This document shows positions 1 through 8,089 of a stretch of DNA of 58,316 nt, one piece after another. The translations under genes were made by a program, and so were the position numbers. Origin of the DNA: an uncultured Desulfobacter sp. (GTDB taxonomy: Bacteria > Desulfobacterota > Desulfobacteria > Desulfobacterales > Desulfobacteraceae); the NCBI RefSeq assembly GCF_963666695.1, contig NZ_OY762948.1, positions 1-58,316 on the forward strand, in the 5' to 3' direction. The stretch's first letter is position 1; every line of letters begins with the position of its first letter. The notes under the pieces are model-generated. The model did not search any database, was not told where the DNA came from, and saw only the letters and a list, made by a program, of their open reading frames with translations.

Positions 1-1
1 C

Positions 2-892
2 ATGTACGAGGTACTCTCCCGGTTTTCCACTGTCGCCCGCCTCATGGATGACATGGATTTCCATCGTCAATGCGGTCTTGAGGCTGACAAGTTGCGCCAG
101 AATATCAAAAAACATGGTTGGGATGGAAAGTGGTACCTCAGGGCTTATTTTGATGATGGTACCCCCCTGGGATCGTCAAAATCACAGGAATGCAGGATCG
201 ACTCCATCGCCCAAAGCTGGTCCGTTCTTTCGGGTGCGGGGGACAGTGAACGTTCAAAAATGGCAATGGAAGCGGTGGACAGACACCTGGTTCGCCGGGA
301 TGATTCCCTTATCCAGCTTCTGGATCCGCCGTTTGACAAATCGAAAGTTAACCCGGGTTATATAAAGGGTTATGTTCCCGGAGTGAGGGAAAACGGCGGA
401 CAGTACACCCATGGAGCCGTCTGGACAGCCATGGCCTTTGCAAAACTCGGAGACAGTCGTCGTGCGTGGGAACTTCTTTCTTTGATAAACCCCGTGAACC
501 ACGGGAGTTCCGCCACGGCAACTCTGCGGTACAAGACCGAGCCCTATGTTGTGGCAGCGGATGTCTATGCCGTGCCGCCCCACACGGGTCAAGGCGGGTG
601 GACATGGTACACGGGATCGGCTGCATGGATGTACCGGCTTATTGTAGAGTCCCTGGTTGGCCTTACACTGGAGAATAACAGGCTGGTTTTCGCGCCCTGT
701 CTTCCGCCGGAATGGGATGGAGTCAAAGTGCATTACCGCTCGGGCAAAGCTATCTATCACATAACCGTTAAACAGAGCCGGACTGAGGAAAGACAACAAA
801 CCAGGATAACAACCGATGGCCATGTTCAGGAAGGTCAGGCGCTTGTACTTGTTGATGATGGCCGGGAACATGCGGTGGAGGTGCTGGTGTGA
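2..892 (+). CDS. GH94-type glycoside phosphorylase / cyclic beta-1,2-glucan synthase, C-terminal part
   Basis: The 296 residues visible are the C-terminal end of a long glycoside phosphorylase-type protein; the 5' part lies outside the window, so the ATG at base 2 is probably internal. The stretch with GGQYTHGAVW, an all-helical toroid, and the closing beta-sandwich (PPEWDGVKVHYR, then YHITV) match the C-terminal catalytic and jelly-roll parts of GH94 enzymes. These are cellobiose/chitobiose phosphorylases and the phosphorylase domain of NdvB-type cyclic beta-1,2-glucan synthases. The giant NdvB form and a stand-alone phosphorylase cannot be told apart from this fragment. The last 134 bp are repeated downstream of the next gene (2161-2294). 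The stop codon is at 890-892. Family is fairly sure, substrate is not. Confidence 0.75.
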   Translation: MYEVLSRFSTVARLMDDMDFHRQCGLEADKLRQNIKKHGWDGKWYLRAYFDDGTPLGSSKSQECRIDSIAQSWSVLSGAGDSERSKMAMEAVDRHLVRRDDSLIQLLDPPFDKSKVNPGYIKGYVPGVRENGGQYTHGAVWTAMAFAKLGDSRRAWELLSLINPVNHGSSATATLRYKTEPYVVAADVYAVPPHTGQGGWTWYTGSAAWMYRLIVESLVGLTLENNRLVFAPCLPPEWDGVKVHYRSGKAIYHITVKQSRTEERQQTRITTDGHVQEGQALVLVDDGREHAVEVLV

Positions 893-983
893 ACAATGGA
901 ATTCGGTCGGCCTGAGTGCGTTAGTATGCGTAGATTGACATTTGCAAACCACAAATTTTCATTCAAATGGGAGGAAATATATT

Positions 984-2066
984 ATGGACAATAAGACACC
1001 GCAAATTATAATACCGGAAGCGTGTGCGAATAGAATCTTCGAAATGAGCGGGGCAGAGCTCGAACCGGATATTGCCGCCGACCTGTGGTCTAAAATAATA
1101 AAACATAAGTGGCTTCTCTCGGAAAAAGTCGGTCGGGATGTGGGGTTGCGGACGGCCTGCATTGATTTTTTAGAAAATATGGAGCAAGCCCCTGATGAGT
1201 ACAGGACGTATAAGCACAAGAATATCTTGAAGGAGATGGCGGCACAGACCATCAGCAGGGAAATGTGGGATACCATAGCCGACTCCCAGCCCCCCAAGCA
1301 ATTGGTCCAACGCAGAATAATTCTTCCCCTGACGGAAGAGGGCCTGGCAAAAAAGCATGGGGTTATTTGTCCCAAGGCGATCATATTCTTTGGACCTCCC
1401 GGCACAGGAAAGACTCACTTTGTAAAGGCCATAGCAGGCGTCTTGTCCTGGTGGTACATTGAGATCATACCGAGCATGCTGATGGTGGATGGTGTGGAAA
1501 ACGTCGGGGCAAATCTGCGTAAAGTAATGCAACTGGCAGGAAACCTTGATAAAGTGGTCCTTTTTATAGATGAGTTCGAAGAGATCGCGGGCAGCCGTGA
1601 CAGGGCGGACAGGATTGATAAGTCCATTACCAACGAGTTTTTAAAACAAATTCCGCTGCTTAAGAGTCAGAAAAACAAGATACTGCTGGTGTGTGCCACG
1701 AATTACATCCGGCAACTGGATACTGCTATGCTCCGGCCGGGAAGGTTTGACTGTGTTATTCCGGTTGGTGGATTGGACAGGGAAGGAAGGGCAACTATCC
1801 TTGAACATTATCTTACCAGGCTCAATACCGGACAAATCGATCTGGATCAACTTATTGGGATAACATCCGGGTTTACCCCTGCCGACATCCAATATCTTTT
1901 TGATCAGGTTGCGTATTTTGCATTCGAGCAGGAACTTACCGAAAAAGAGGACTACCGGGTAACCACAGAGACATTTATTCAAATGATGTCAAAAGTGAGC
2001 CCCTCTCTGAGCAATGAAGTGATTGAAGAATTTGAAAAGGATAGTATCAGCTATTCACGATTCTGA
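984..2066 (+). CDS. AAA+ ATPase (FtsH/CDC48-like core)
   Basis: This 360-residue protein has one AAA+ module: Walker A GPPGTGKT near residue 137, Walker B VVLFIDEFEE near 190, and sensor/arginine-finger region AMLRPGRFD. That is the classical AAA core of FtsH and CDC48-type unfoldases. The first 120 residues are a helical domain I do not recognise, and there is no transmembrane segment or protease motif. The start at 984 is preferred over the upstream ATG at 942 because GGGAGG lies 10 bases before it. The gene stands alone between two copies of the 3' end of the GH94 gene, so it may have arrived as an insertion or through a segmental duplication. Its substrate is unknown. Confidence 0.85.
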   Translation: MDNKTPQIIIPEACANRIFEMSGAELEPDIAADLWSKIIKHKWLLSEKVGRDVGLRTACIDFLENMEQAPDEYRTYKHKNILKEMAAQTISREMWDTIADSQPPKQLVQRRIILPLTEEGLAKKHGVICPKAIIFFGPPGTGKTHFVKAIAGVLSWWYIEIIPSMLMVDGVENVGANLRKVMQLAGNLDKVVLFIDEFEEIAGSRDRADRIDKSITNEFLKQIPLLKSQKNKILLVCATNYIRQLDTAMLRPGRFDCVIPVGGLDREGRATILEHYLTRLNTGQIDLDQLIGITSGFTPADIQYLFDQVAYFAFEQELTEKEDYRVTTETFIQMMSKVSPSLSNEVIEEFEKDSISYSRF

Positions 2067-2077
2067 AGTGGTCTCCT

Positions 2078-2158
2078 TAATCGGGCGTTAGCGCGCCAAG
2101 CGAAGCTTGGTGCATCTTTGCAGGGTGCAAGTCCCTGTCGGGTAAGGGGATAGCCACC
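2078..2158 (+). other. Possible group II intron 5' remnant
   Basis: The stretch contains GGGTGCAAGTCCC inside a G/C-rich stem-forming sequence (CCAAGCGAAGCTTGG upstream, GGGGATAGCCACCC downstream). This resembles the domain I start of bacterial group II introns. No reverse transcriptase gene and no domain V/VI hairpin follow; the sequence runs directly into the duplicated GH94 3' end at 2161. I infer a truncated intron relic, with low certainty. Confidence 0.3.
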
Positions 2159-2160
2159 CA

Positions 2161-2294
2161 CACATAACCGTCAAACAGAATCGGACTGAGGAAATACAAC
2201 AAGCCGGGATAACAACCGATGGCCATGTTCAGGAAGGTCAGGCGCTTGTACTTGTTGATGATGGCCGGGAACATGCGGTGGGGAGCTGGTGTGA
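2161..2294 (+). repeat. Direct repeat of the GH94 gene 3' end
   Basis: Bases 2161-2294 repeat 758-892 in the same orientation with scattered substitutions, including the former stop codon region. The open reading frame is not maintained from an upstream start, so this is a gene fragment, not a gene. Together the two copies bracket the AAA+ ATPase gene. Confidence 0.9.
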
Positions 2295-2340
2295 GGGCAC
2301 CTTTGTTGCCTTTGGTATTTTTGTCGGCTGATTGATTTTG

Positions 2341-3624
2341 TCAAAAGGTCCCGACAAGTTTGGTTGCTTTCCTTGCAATATCGAGATCTTCTGGGAGATC
2401 CAGTGATAGCTCAGCCCTGGCAAGTGCCAAACGGGCTTGAAACATTGCCACCTCTCGAATTTTGGGGTCTCCGATTAATGCCAGCGCCTGAAAGGCCTTT
2501 TGTAATCTCACCACTACTTCAATGGCGCCAGCCCCGTCACGGGCAATGGCGTTGAAGGCATCATCAAACATGTCCCATAATGATATTTCCGGCACCATTA
2601 CCCGATCATATTTAAAGTCTCGACTGTCATCTTTAAAGTCTCGACTGTTATCATCTTCAACGGTTTTACTCCAATGCGTAAAAAGCCGCACAAGCGTCCC
2701 GATAACATCAATTGCGGTACCGGGATCATTGACGGCGGGCGACAATGCTCGAATGGCAATTTCTGAGAGGACGACGAGGCCAAATTGAGGATCTTCATCA
2801 AAGGTCCTGTCCCCACCGATCAAAAACGTTTTCGCTATCTGATCAGTATCTTTTTTTGACAGGGTTCCCGAATCTGTGGTCACATAGGCAAGAGCCCTGC
2901 CTGGCGCTACGAAGGTTCCGGGCAAAGCATCCACCATAATCTGCAGCTGCAATCTTTCTGCAGTACCCTGTAAGCCAGCCATCTCTATGCGCTGGACATA
3001 TCCGATCGAATTTCCATAAACGGCCTGTCCCACAGGTTTAAGCTGCCCCGAAGGAACACCACCCAGGGTGGGTGCTAATCGTCTTCGCTGCAAAGCATCA
3101 TCTGTTGCTTTTTCCACCTTATTGATGATCCTGCCGAGACGCCCAAGACGGGCAATACTGTCAACCCAGCGAACAAAGGTAACAATAACCACACCAAGAA
3201 CAATTAATGTCAAAGTGAATATCATAAAACGAGCTGATTTGCCGTAATATCCATTCTTTAAAACCATAAGTGAGATGACGCTGAAAATGAATGTGCCGAT
3301 AAAGGTAGAAAGTGCATTTTGGGATTCGTCATCGGAAATGATCAGCGGAAAAGAGCGCGGCGTTGCAGTCCTGCTGGCTGAATTATAGGCGGAGACCATT
3401 GATCCGACAGCAAAGGTGGCAATTGCCAGCATACTTGAGGCAATAATGGACAGCAACATCTCTATCGAGTTTTTATTAACCTCGGGAAAAAACTGATCGA
3501 TTTCGTAATAGTCCACTTGCTTTATCAGAAACACAATCATTATTGAGAGCACGCAGGTGACAAGTGGCTTAATCCAAAGTTTTTCGCCGATACGGTTATA
3601 AAGAAATCTCAATCGTTCAAACAT
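2341..3624 (-). CDS. DUF2254 family membrane protein
   Basis: This is a 427-residue predicted inner-membrane protein with four hydrophobic segments in its first 155 residues (about 20-36, 57-80, 105-125 and 133-152), followed by a long soluble C-terminal region. The sequence FAVGSMVSAYNSASRTATPRSF and the later DEDPQFGLVVLSEIAIRALSPAVNDPGTA are typical of the DUF2254 family, whose function is not known. A 21-bp tandem duplication at 2607-2648 adds a seven-residue repeat (DSRDFK twice) in a hydrophilic loop. The start ATG at 3624 follows AGGAGA in the RNA sense. It is not obviously in an operon. Confidence 0.85.
   Translation of the reverse strand: MFERLRFLYNRIGEKLWIKPLVTCVLSIMIVFLIKQVDYYEIDQFFPEVNKNSIEMLLSIIASSMLAIATFAVGSMVSAYNSASRTATPRSFPLIISDDESQNALSTFIGTFIFSVISLMVLKNGYYGKSARFMIFTLTLIVLGVVIVTFVRWVDSIARLGRLGRIINKVEKATDDALQRRRLAPTLGGVPSGQLKPVGQAVYGNSIGYVQRIEMAGLQGTAERLQLQIMVDALPGTFVAPGRALAYVTTDSGTLSKKDTDQIAKTFLIGGDRTFDEDPQFGLVVLSEIAIRALSPAVNDPGTAIDVIGTLVRLFTHWSKTVEDDNSRDFKDDSRDFKYDRVMVPEISLWDMFDDAFNAIARDGAGAIEVVVRLQKAFQALALIGDPKIREVAMFQARLALARAELSLDLPEDLDIARKATKLVGTF
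2607..2648. repeat. 21-bp in-frame tandem duplication
   Basis: Two copies of a 21-bp unit (2607-2627 and 2628-2648) differ at a single base. They lie inside the DUF2254 gene and add seven residues without breaking the frame. Confidence 0.9.
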
Positions 3625-3720
3625 TTTAAATCTCCTATTAGTGTCCGGTTAGGTTTTTGCCTACATTCAAAAAAAACATTATTTTTGTCTATAATATCCC
3701 TAAATTATTAAATAATTTAG

Positions 3721-3919
3721 TCTGACATAGAAACCCTGGTCCTCAGGACCAGGTCAGAGTGCAGAGGCTTTGCCCTCTGTACGGCTCAATCTTACTTAAT
3801 ATTTGAAGTTGTCCACACAACGAACAGATAAGGAGTAACGAATGAGCCGATTCCAAAAGTTATCACATACGATATGGTATTGCCAAGTGAGCAGAGTTTT
3901 AGATGCTTGCTTCCCCTAA
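3721..3919 (+). pseudogene. IS200/IS605 left end with truncated tnpA
   Basis: Two perfect hairpins (3735-3753 and 3761-3780) are followed by AAGGAG and an ATG at 3842. The first 15 codons read MSRFQKLSHTIWYCQ, which is the usual beginning of IS200/IS605 Y1 transposases (normally continuing YHIVWVPKYR). After codon 15 the match ends abruptly and a stop follows at 3917-3919, so the catalytic HUH and tyrosine motifs are missing. This is a dead remnant. It shows that Y1-type elements, which can mobilise IscB-type elements in trans, have been present in this genome. Confidence 0.75.
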
Positions 3920-4017
3920 AGCTTGATACCGGCTCTCACAAACCCGACTTTATCCAAAGTGTCAAGCTTTTTTCCTGCGAGGAAAAGAGGACGTCAATCC
4001 ACAGGACTCTGAATATG

Positions 4018-4050
4018 GGTCACATATAGCCATAGGTCACATATAACCGT
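4018..4050. repeat. Short repeated motif, also at 13630-13660
   Basis: A GGGTCA(C/T)ATATAG-type motif with an internal direct repeat GGTCACATATA occurs here and, slightly diverged, at 13630-13660. Both lie in gene-free debris. No function is visible. Confidence 0.4.
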
Positions 4051-4114
4051 TCCTTCTGAATTGCCAAACACGTTTTGCAAAGATTACCATAAGGATTATT
4101 CATACTGCTCCTAA

Positions 4115-4192
4115 GAGCCTGTTTAAAAATTAGGGGGTCGAAGCGAAACCTCATGAGATTGCAGCCGATTCATCAATATTTTAAATAGGCTC
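4115..4192. mobile_element. 78-bp IS5/IS1031-like mini-element
   Basis: Terminal inverted repeats of about 14 bp (GAGCCTGTTTAAAA at the left, its near complement at 4179-4192) enclose 78 bp without coding capacity. The element is flanked by the 3-bp duplication TAA (4112-4114 and 4193-4195). The GAGCCTGTTT end and a TNA target duplication are features of the IS1031/ISL2 branch of the IS5 family, so this is probably a MITE or internally deleted relic of that type. Confidence 0.65.
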
Positions 4193-4490
4193 TAAGAATC
4201 GCAAATCAAATAAACTGGAGTTATATAATCTGAGGTCCTTAGATATGGGGTGTTCTTGGTTAAGAGCAAAAATCTGGTACGAAACTTGAATGATTGAATT
4301 GAATTGAATGGATATGGAAAGTGTCCTGTGAGTGCTGGTAATTTTTAAAATTTTATCATAATCCCGGTTTAAAGCTGTAAATTCGGGACAAAACAGTAAA
4401 AAAGCTCAGCCTGATCAATCAACAACGTGACATTGTCGGGTATTTTGGCGGTACATTTATCAACAAAATATTATGTAAAGGATTAAAATT

Positions 4491-4814
4491 ATGGTGAAAA
4501 TGACGAAAACAACTGTAATAAGACATTGTATTATCGGGCTCGTTCTGTCTGCGTTTATTGCTGGATGCGGGGGGGCATGGAACAAGGAAAGTACTGGAGA
4601 ATATGTTGATAATACTGTCCTTACCACCAAGGTTAAAACGGCAATATTCAATGATCCCATGCTCAAGGTTTTTCAAATAAATGTAGAATCATTCAAGGGG
4701 GTTGTTCAGTTGAGCGGTTTCGTGGATTCTAAAAAGGCAGCGGACAGGGCTGTAGAAATAGCACGCTCAGTAACGGGGGTCAAATCTGTAAAGAACGACT
4801 TAGTCATCAAGTAA
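4491..4814 (+). CDS. BON-domain lipoprotein
   Basis: This 107-residue protein starts with a lipoprotein signal (hydrophobic stretch, then IAGC with the modified cysteine at residue 26). It continues with a single BON domain (LTTKVKTAIF, then VESFKGVVQLSGFVDS and the closing VTGVKSVKNDLVI). BON proteins such as OsmY sit in the periplasm or on the outer membrane and are linked to osmotic or envelope stress. AAAGGA lies about 10 bases before the ATG. It is followed by other small, possibly stress-related genes on the same strand. Confidence 0.88.
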   Translation: MVKMTKTTVIRHCIIGLVLSAFIAGCGGAWNKESTGEYVDNTVLTTKVKTAIFNDPMLKVFQINVESFKGVVQLSGFVDSKKAADRAVEIARSVTGVKSVKNDLVIK

Positions 4815-4851
4815 TTATTTGGTAATAAAGAATATTTAATGGGGTAACCCA

Positions 4852-5184
4852 ATGATTATAGTCAAAATAAACCTAACCGTGCTTGCAGAAAAACAAAAGG
4901 AACTTTTGCAGACCCTTATTTCATTGATCGAGCCGGTAAAAAAAGAAAAAGGATGCAGCAGCTATGCTCTCTTTTGTGAAATCACAGACAAAAACAGCTT
5001 TTGTATCATGGAAGAATGGACAAACCAAAAAGATTTGAATCATCATTTAAAATCGTTTCGGTTCGGTGTGTTGCTTGGGACAAAACCTCTTTTATTGAAA
5101 CCGCCAATTATCCAGATCCACACACCTAACGATATTCAAGGGATGGCTTTTGTTGAAGCTGTCAGAGCCAAAGAAAAAGAATAA
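4852..5184 (+). CDS. Antibiotic biosynthesis monooxygenase (ABM/YgiN-like) domain protein
   Basis: The 110-residue protein has the ferredoxin-like ABM fold pattern: an N-terminal strand (IIVKINLTV), a helix with SLIEPVKKEKGCSSYALF, then FCIMEEWTNQKDLNHHLKS. Such proteins are small dimeric quinol monooxygenases or heme/aromatic-binding proteins. The exact reaction cannot be read from sequence. It lies 37 bp after the BON lipoprotein gene and 15 bp before the DUF1328 gene, so the three probably share a transcript. Confidence 0.75.
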   Translation: MIIVKINLTVLAEKQKELLQTLISLIEPVKKEKGCSSYALFCEITDKNSFCIMEEWTNQKDLNHHLKSFRFGVLLGTKPLLLKPPIIQIHTPNDIQGMAFVEAVRAKEKE

Positions 5185-5199
5185 AAAAGGAGTAAGATT

Positions 5200-5364
5200 A
5201 TGCTTTCCTGGTCAATGTTATTTTTAGTAGTTGCAATCATTGCAGGTGTCCTGGGTTTTGGGGGCCTTGCCGGTACTGCCATCGGAATTGCAAAGATACT
5301 GTTTGGTCTCTTTTTAATTCTGTTTGTTGTATCTTTGATATTAGGCAGACGGCCGCGTGTATGA
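5200..5364 (+). CDS. DUF1328/YtjA-like small membrane protein
   Basis: The 54-residue product is almost entirely hydrophobic: two membrane helices separated by a glycine-rich turn (GFGGLAGTA), ending in the basic tail GRRPRV. This is the typical arrangement and length of the DUF1328 (YtjA) family, often expressed under stress. AAAGGAGTAAG directly precedes the ATG. Function is not known. Confidence 0.85.
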   Translation: MLSWSMLFLVVAIIAGVLGFGGLAGTAIGIAKILFGLFLILFVVSLILGRRPRV

Positions 5365-5489
5365 TTCCTTGTCTGTAAAAAAGGGACTCATTATCCTTGA
5401 AAACAGGAAAGAAAGAGTTTAACTGATTTCACAATCAATACCTGGGGGTAAAATCCCCATCATTTGTCAACAAAAAGGAGGTGATTAAT

Positions 5490-5630
5490 ATGCCAAATAA
5501 AGATGGGACAGGACCCAAAGGCCAGGGACCGAAAGACGGTCGTGGTGAAGGCAAGGGAAGAGCTAAAAATCCTGGTCAAGGTCCGATGACTGGAGGGAAA
5601 AAAGGAAATAAGGAAAAAACCAAAAAGTAA
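5490..5630 (+). CDS. Small Gly/Lys-rich protein (DUF5320-like start)
   Basis: A near-perfect Shine-Dalgarno sequence (AGGAGGTGAT) lies 6 bases before the ATG of a 46-codon reading frame rich in Gly, Lys and Pro. It begins MPNKDGTGPKGQGPK, the pattern found at the start of small DUF5320-type proteins in anaerobes. It lacks cysteines and is likely disordered and basic. The strong ribosome site argues that it is translated. Role unknown. Confidence 0.7.
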   Translation: MPNKDGTGPKGQGPKDGRGEGKGRAKNPGQGPMTGGKKGNKEKTKK

Positions 5631-5683
5631 GCCGGATTTCAAAACAAGAATTGAGGGCTTGCGAACAATTCAATAAGCGCAGA

Positions 5684-5745
5684 CTAAAAAGGCCGGGACA
5701 AGCATTGTTGTTGCTTTTCATGCATTGTTTTCCGGCCTTTTTTGG
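5684..5745 (+). terminator. Rho-independent terminator
   Basis: AAAAAGGCCGG and CCGGCCTTTTTT pair across a 62-base hairpin that closes the small-protein gene group. The T-run at the 3' end and A-run at the 5' end make it usable in both directions. Confidence 0.7.
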
Positions 5746-5766
5746 CCGGTTATGCAAAGCATTTTG

Positions 5767-5821
5767 GGCTACCGACTTAAGCCGGGACACTTTTTTAATC
5801 TGCGGTCCTAAGACGGTAGCC
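5767..5821. repeat. Truncated copy of a palindromic element
   Basis: The first 23 bp match the left terminus of the 126-bp element at 23899-24024, and the last 13 bp match the complement of that terminus with one change. The two arms can form a hairpin. No target duplication is visible here. Confidence 0.6.
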
Positions 5822-5848
5822 GAAGGTTTCATTGGTCTTAACTTTTTT

Positions 5849-6058
5849 TTAAACACCTGCCACTTGAAATGCCGCACTGACAATGGTCTGAGCCTCTTGT
5901 TGAATACGCTGCAGATGCGCCTTGTTTTTGAAACTTTCGGTGTAAATTTTATAAATATCTTCGGTGCCGGATGGTCGGGCGGCGAACCAGCCGTTTTCAG
6001 GGGGATTATGGGAGGGGGTGATGACCTCTTTGTCTCCGTAGTTGGCGTCTCTTTTGAT
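5849..6058 (-). pseudogene. pgm: Phosphoglucomutase remnant with internal deletion
   Basis: Read on the minus strand, a frame ending at 5849 contains GWFAARPSGTEDIYKIY followed by a C-terminal helix. This is the characteristic end of glucose-specific phosphoglucomutase (Pgm). Immediately before it comes VITPSHNPPENG, which resembles the N-terminal active-site serine loop of the same enzyme (TPSHNPPEDGG). In an intact protein of about 550 residues these two segments are several hundred residues apart. The remnant therefore appears to be a 5' piece joined to a 3' piece after a large internal deletion. It abuts and partly overlaps the end of hflC. Confidence 0.65.
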
Positions 6059-7034
6059 GGAAAACTCTATTTTTTTCCTCTGGGGCTGTCTCCGCCTGCT
6101 TGATATATTGATAGAAGTCGCTGTCCGTGGTGAGGATCAGTACGGAATTCTTATTCGTTTTTTCCTTGTAGCTTTCAAGGGTGCGCAAAAAGGCATAGAA
6201 TTCTGGATTTTTATTGTACGCTTGGCCGTAGATTTGCGTCGCTTCAGCGTCGGCTTTACCTTGGATTTCCTGCACTTGGCGGTAGGCCGTTGAGCGAATC
6301 TGGCGCAGCTCTTTTTCCATTGTGCCGAGGATCTCGGCGCTGCGTCCCTCGCCTTCGGAACGGAACTGCGCGGCAATGCGCTTGCGCTCGGAAATCATAC
6401 GCTCATAGACCTTTTCACGGACGCTTTCAACGTAGTCGAGGCGCTTGATGCGCACATCCACAAGTTCAATGCCGTATTGCGGGATGATCTTCTGTGCCTT
6501 AGTCAGTATCGTGCGGGTGATCTCCTCCCTGCCCCGGGCAATCTCCCTTTTAAGCTCTTCTTCACGCTCCTTTGGTATTTCTTTCAGGGCTTCGCCTTCT
6601 GGCACCTCCCACGATGCGCTGCGTACGAGTTCCACGAGTTCGCTGCTCGACACCTGGTCACGCACGACCGAATCGAGAATATCGTTCAAACGCGACTGGG
6701 CCCCCTCTTCGCTGGCTACATTCTCCAGGAATTTTTTCGCATCGGCAATCCGCCATCTGGCGGTGGTATCCACCCAGATGAACTCGCGTCCCTTGGTGGG
6801 AACCTGGTTCGGATCACCGTCCCAGACCAGCAGACGCTTTTCAAATCGCCGGACCTCCTGCACAAAGGGCAGTTTCATGTGCAATCCCGCCTCGGTTACC
6901 GGTTCCCCAACAGGCCGGCCAAACTGCACGACAATGGCCTGCAGACCCTCTTCCAGTGTATATAGACCGCCATAGGCTATGGTAACGAGCGCCACCGATG
7001 TTGCTATGATTACTGCTTTTACGGTAAATTTCAT
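6006..7034 (-). CDS. hflC: HflC protease modulator (SPFH family), 3' end read through
   Basis: This is the 342-residue partner of HflK. It has one N-terminal membrane anchor, then the SPFH/band 7 domain (EEGLQAIVVQFGRPVGEPV, then GLHMKLPFV) and a long charged coiled coil (EREEELKREIARGREE, then SERKRIAAQFRSEGEGRSAEI). HflKC complexes surround the FtsH protease in the inner membrane and limit its activity. The last 20 residues (NRVFHQKRRQ onward) are not HflC-like. They are translated from the pgm remnant after a run of seven A on the coding strand (T-run at 6070-6076). One more A would give EEKK and a TAG stop. The start overlaps the hflK stop by 4 bases. Confidence 0.92.
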   Translation of the reverse strand: MKFTVKAVIIATSVALVTIAYGGLYTLEEGLQAIVVQFGRPVGEPVTEAGLHMKLPFVQEVRRFEKRLLVWDGDPNQVPTKGREFIWVDTTARWRIADAKKFLENVASEEGAQSRLNDILDSVVRDQVSSSELVELVRSASWEVPEGEALKEIPKEREEELKREIARGREEITRTILTKAQKIIPQYGIELVDVRIKRLDYVESVREKVYERMISERKRIAAQFRSEGEGRSAEILGTMEKELRQIRSTAYRQVQEIQGKADAEATQIYGQAYNKNPEFYAFLRTLESYKEKTNKNSVLILTTDSDFYQYIKQAETAPEEKNRVFHQKRRQLRRQRGHHPLP

Positions 7035-8089
7035 GGTTTCCTCCCCTGTGTTGATGGTTGCCCACTGGATTCCAATGGGAGCCAGGGCACCATTGCCTTC
7101 TGGTCCTTATCCACGATATAAAGCCCTTTCATGTTTGACAGGAAACCGGTCATGGCCTCCAGATACAACCGCCGGCGCGTGACCTGCGGCGCCTGTTCGT
7201 ATTGTCCTAAAATGGCCTCAAAACGGGTGGCCTCTCCCTGGGCCCGGTTTACACGTTCCAATGCGTAACCTTCAGCCTCGCTGATGCTTTGCGTAGCCAC
7301 GCCTCGGGCCTTGGGGATTTCCCGGTTGGCCTGTTCCTGGGCTTTATTGATCGTTCGCTCTTTGTCCTGACGCGACTCGTTGACTTCATTAAAGGCAGGT
7401 TTTACGGTATCCGGCGGGGTTACATCCTGAAGTTCTACGGTAACCAGACGCACTCCAGACTCATAGATTGTCAGGATTTTCTGGATTTCGTTTTTGGCTT
7501 CACTGGCCACCGCCACCCGTCCGGTAGTCAGCACATCGCTGCCCAGACGGTTGCCGACTGCTCGGCGCATAACCGCCTCGGTAGTGTCACGGATTGTTTT
7601 TGAAATGTCGCGGACCTGAAATAGGTAGCGGATTGGGTCTTCGATGCGGTACTGGACGATCCACTGAACATTGATAACGTTCAAATCCCCGGTGAGCATC
7701 AGCGATTCGTCTTTGTAGGTGCCTCGCGTATCATAGCGGCTCTTTTCACCGGGAACGGTGGAAACCGTCCGAAACCCGAACTCTTCTTTGAGTACGCGAG
7801 CTGTAGGCAGCAAACGGACCTTTTCGATACCATAAGGGAATTTGAAATGCAGTCCCGGACCGGCCGTGCGCATGACCTTGCCAAAGCGCTGTACAATAGC
7901 CGTTTCCTCCGGTTGGACGGTGAACCATGCAGTCCATAAGACCACCACCAAAACAACAACTACCACCACACCGGCCACAAGGATAAGGACCGGACCGCCT
8001 TTGAATTTTTCAAACTGTTTTAGATTTTTTTTCAGCAGGTCATCAAACGTTGGCGTGCTTCCCCCCGGGGGGTGATTCAAGTCAGTCAT
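7031..8089 (-). CDS. hflK: HflK protease modulator (SPFH family)
   Basis: The 352-residue protein has a short cytoplasmic N-terminus, one very hydrophobic helix (about 34-55, Val-rich) and an SPFH domain (TVQPEETAIVQRFGK, then AGPGLHFKFPYGIEKV). A helical region with AQEQANREIPKARGVA and YALERVNRAQGEATRF follows, as in HflK. It forms the membrane-bound HflKC complex with the next gene, to which it is coupled by a 4-base ATGA overlap. The two genes make a simple two-gene operon read on the minus strand. Confidence 0.95.
   Translation of the reverse strand: MTDLNHPPGGSTPTFDDLLKKNLKQFEKFKGGPVLILVAGVVVVVVLVVVLWTAWFTVQPEETAIVQRFGKVMRTAGPGLHFKFPYGIEKVRLLPTARVLKEEFGFRTVSTVPGEKSRYDTRGTYKDESLMLTGDLNVINVQWIVQYRIEDPIRYLFQVRDISKTIRDTTEAVMRRAVGNRLGSDVLTTGRVAVASEAKNEIQKILTIYESGVRLVTVELQDVTPPDTVKPAFNEVNESRQDKERTINKAQEQANREIPKARGVATQSISEAEGYALERVNRAQGEATRFEAILGQYEQAPQVTRRRLYLEAMTGFLSNMKGLYIVDKDQKAMVPWLPLESSGQPSTQGRKP

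Noticed and set aside
942..983. Upstream ATG for the AAA+ ATPase
   Set aside because: It lacks a ribosome site, whereas GGGAGG precedes the ATG at 984.
2077..2274. 65-residue minus-strand frame after the ATPase
   Set aside because: It is the antisense of the duplicated GH94 3' end; the same antisense frame exists at 254-952.
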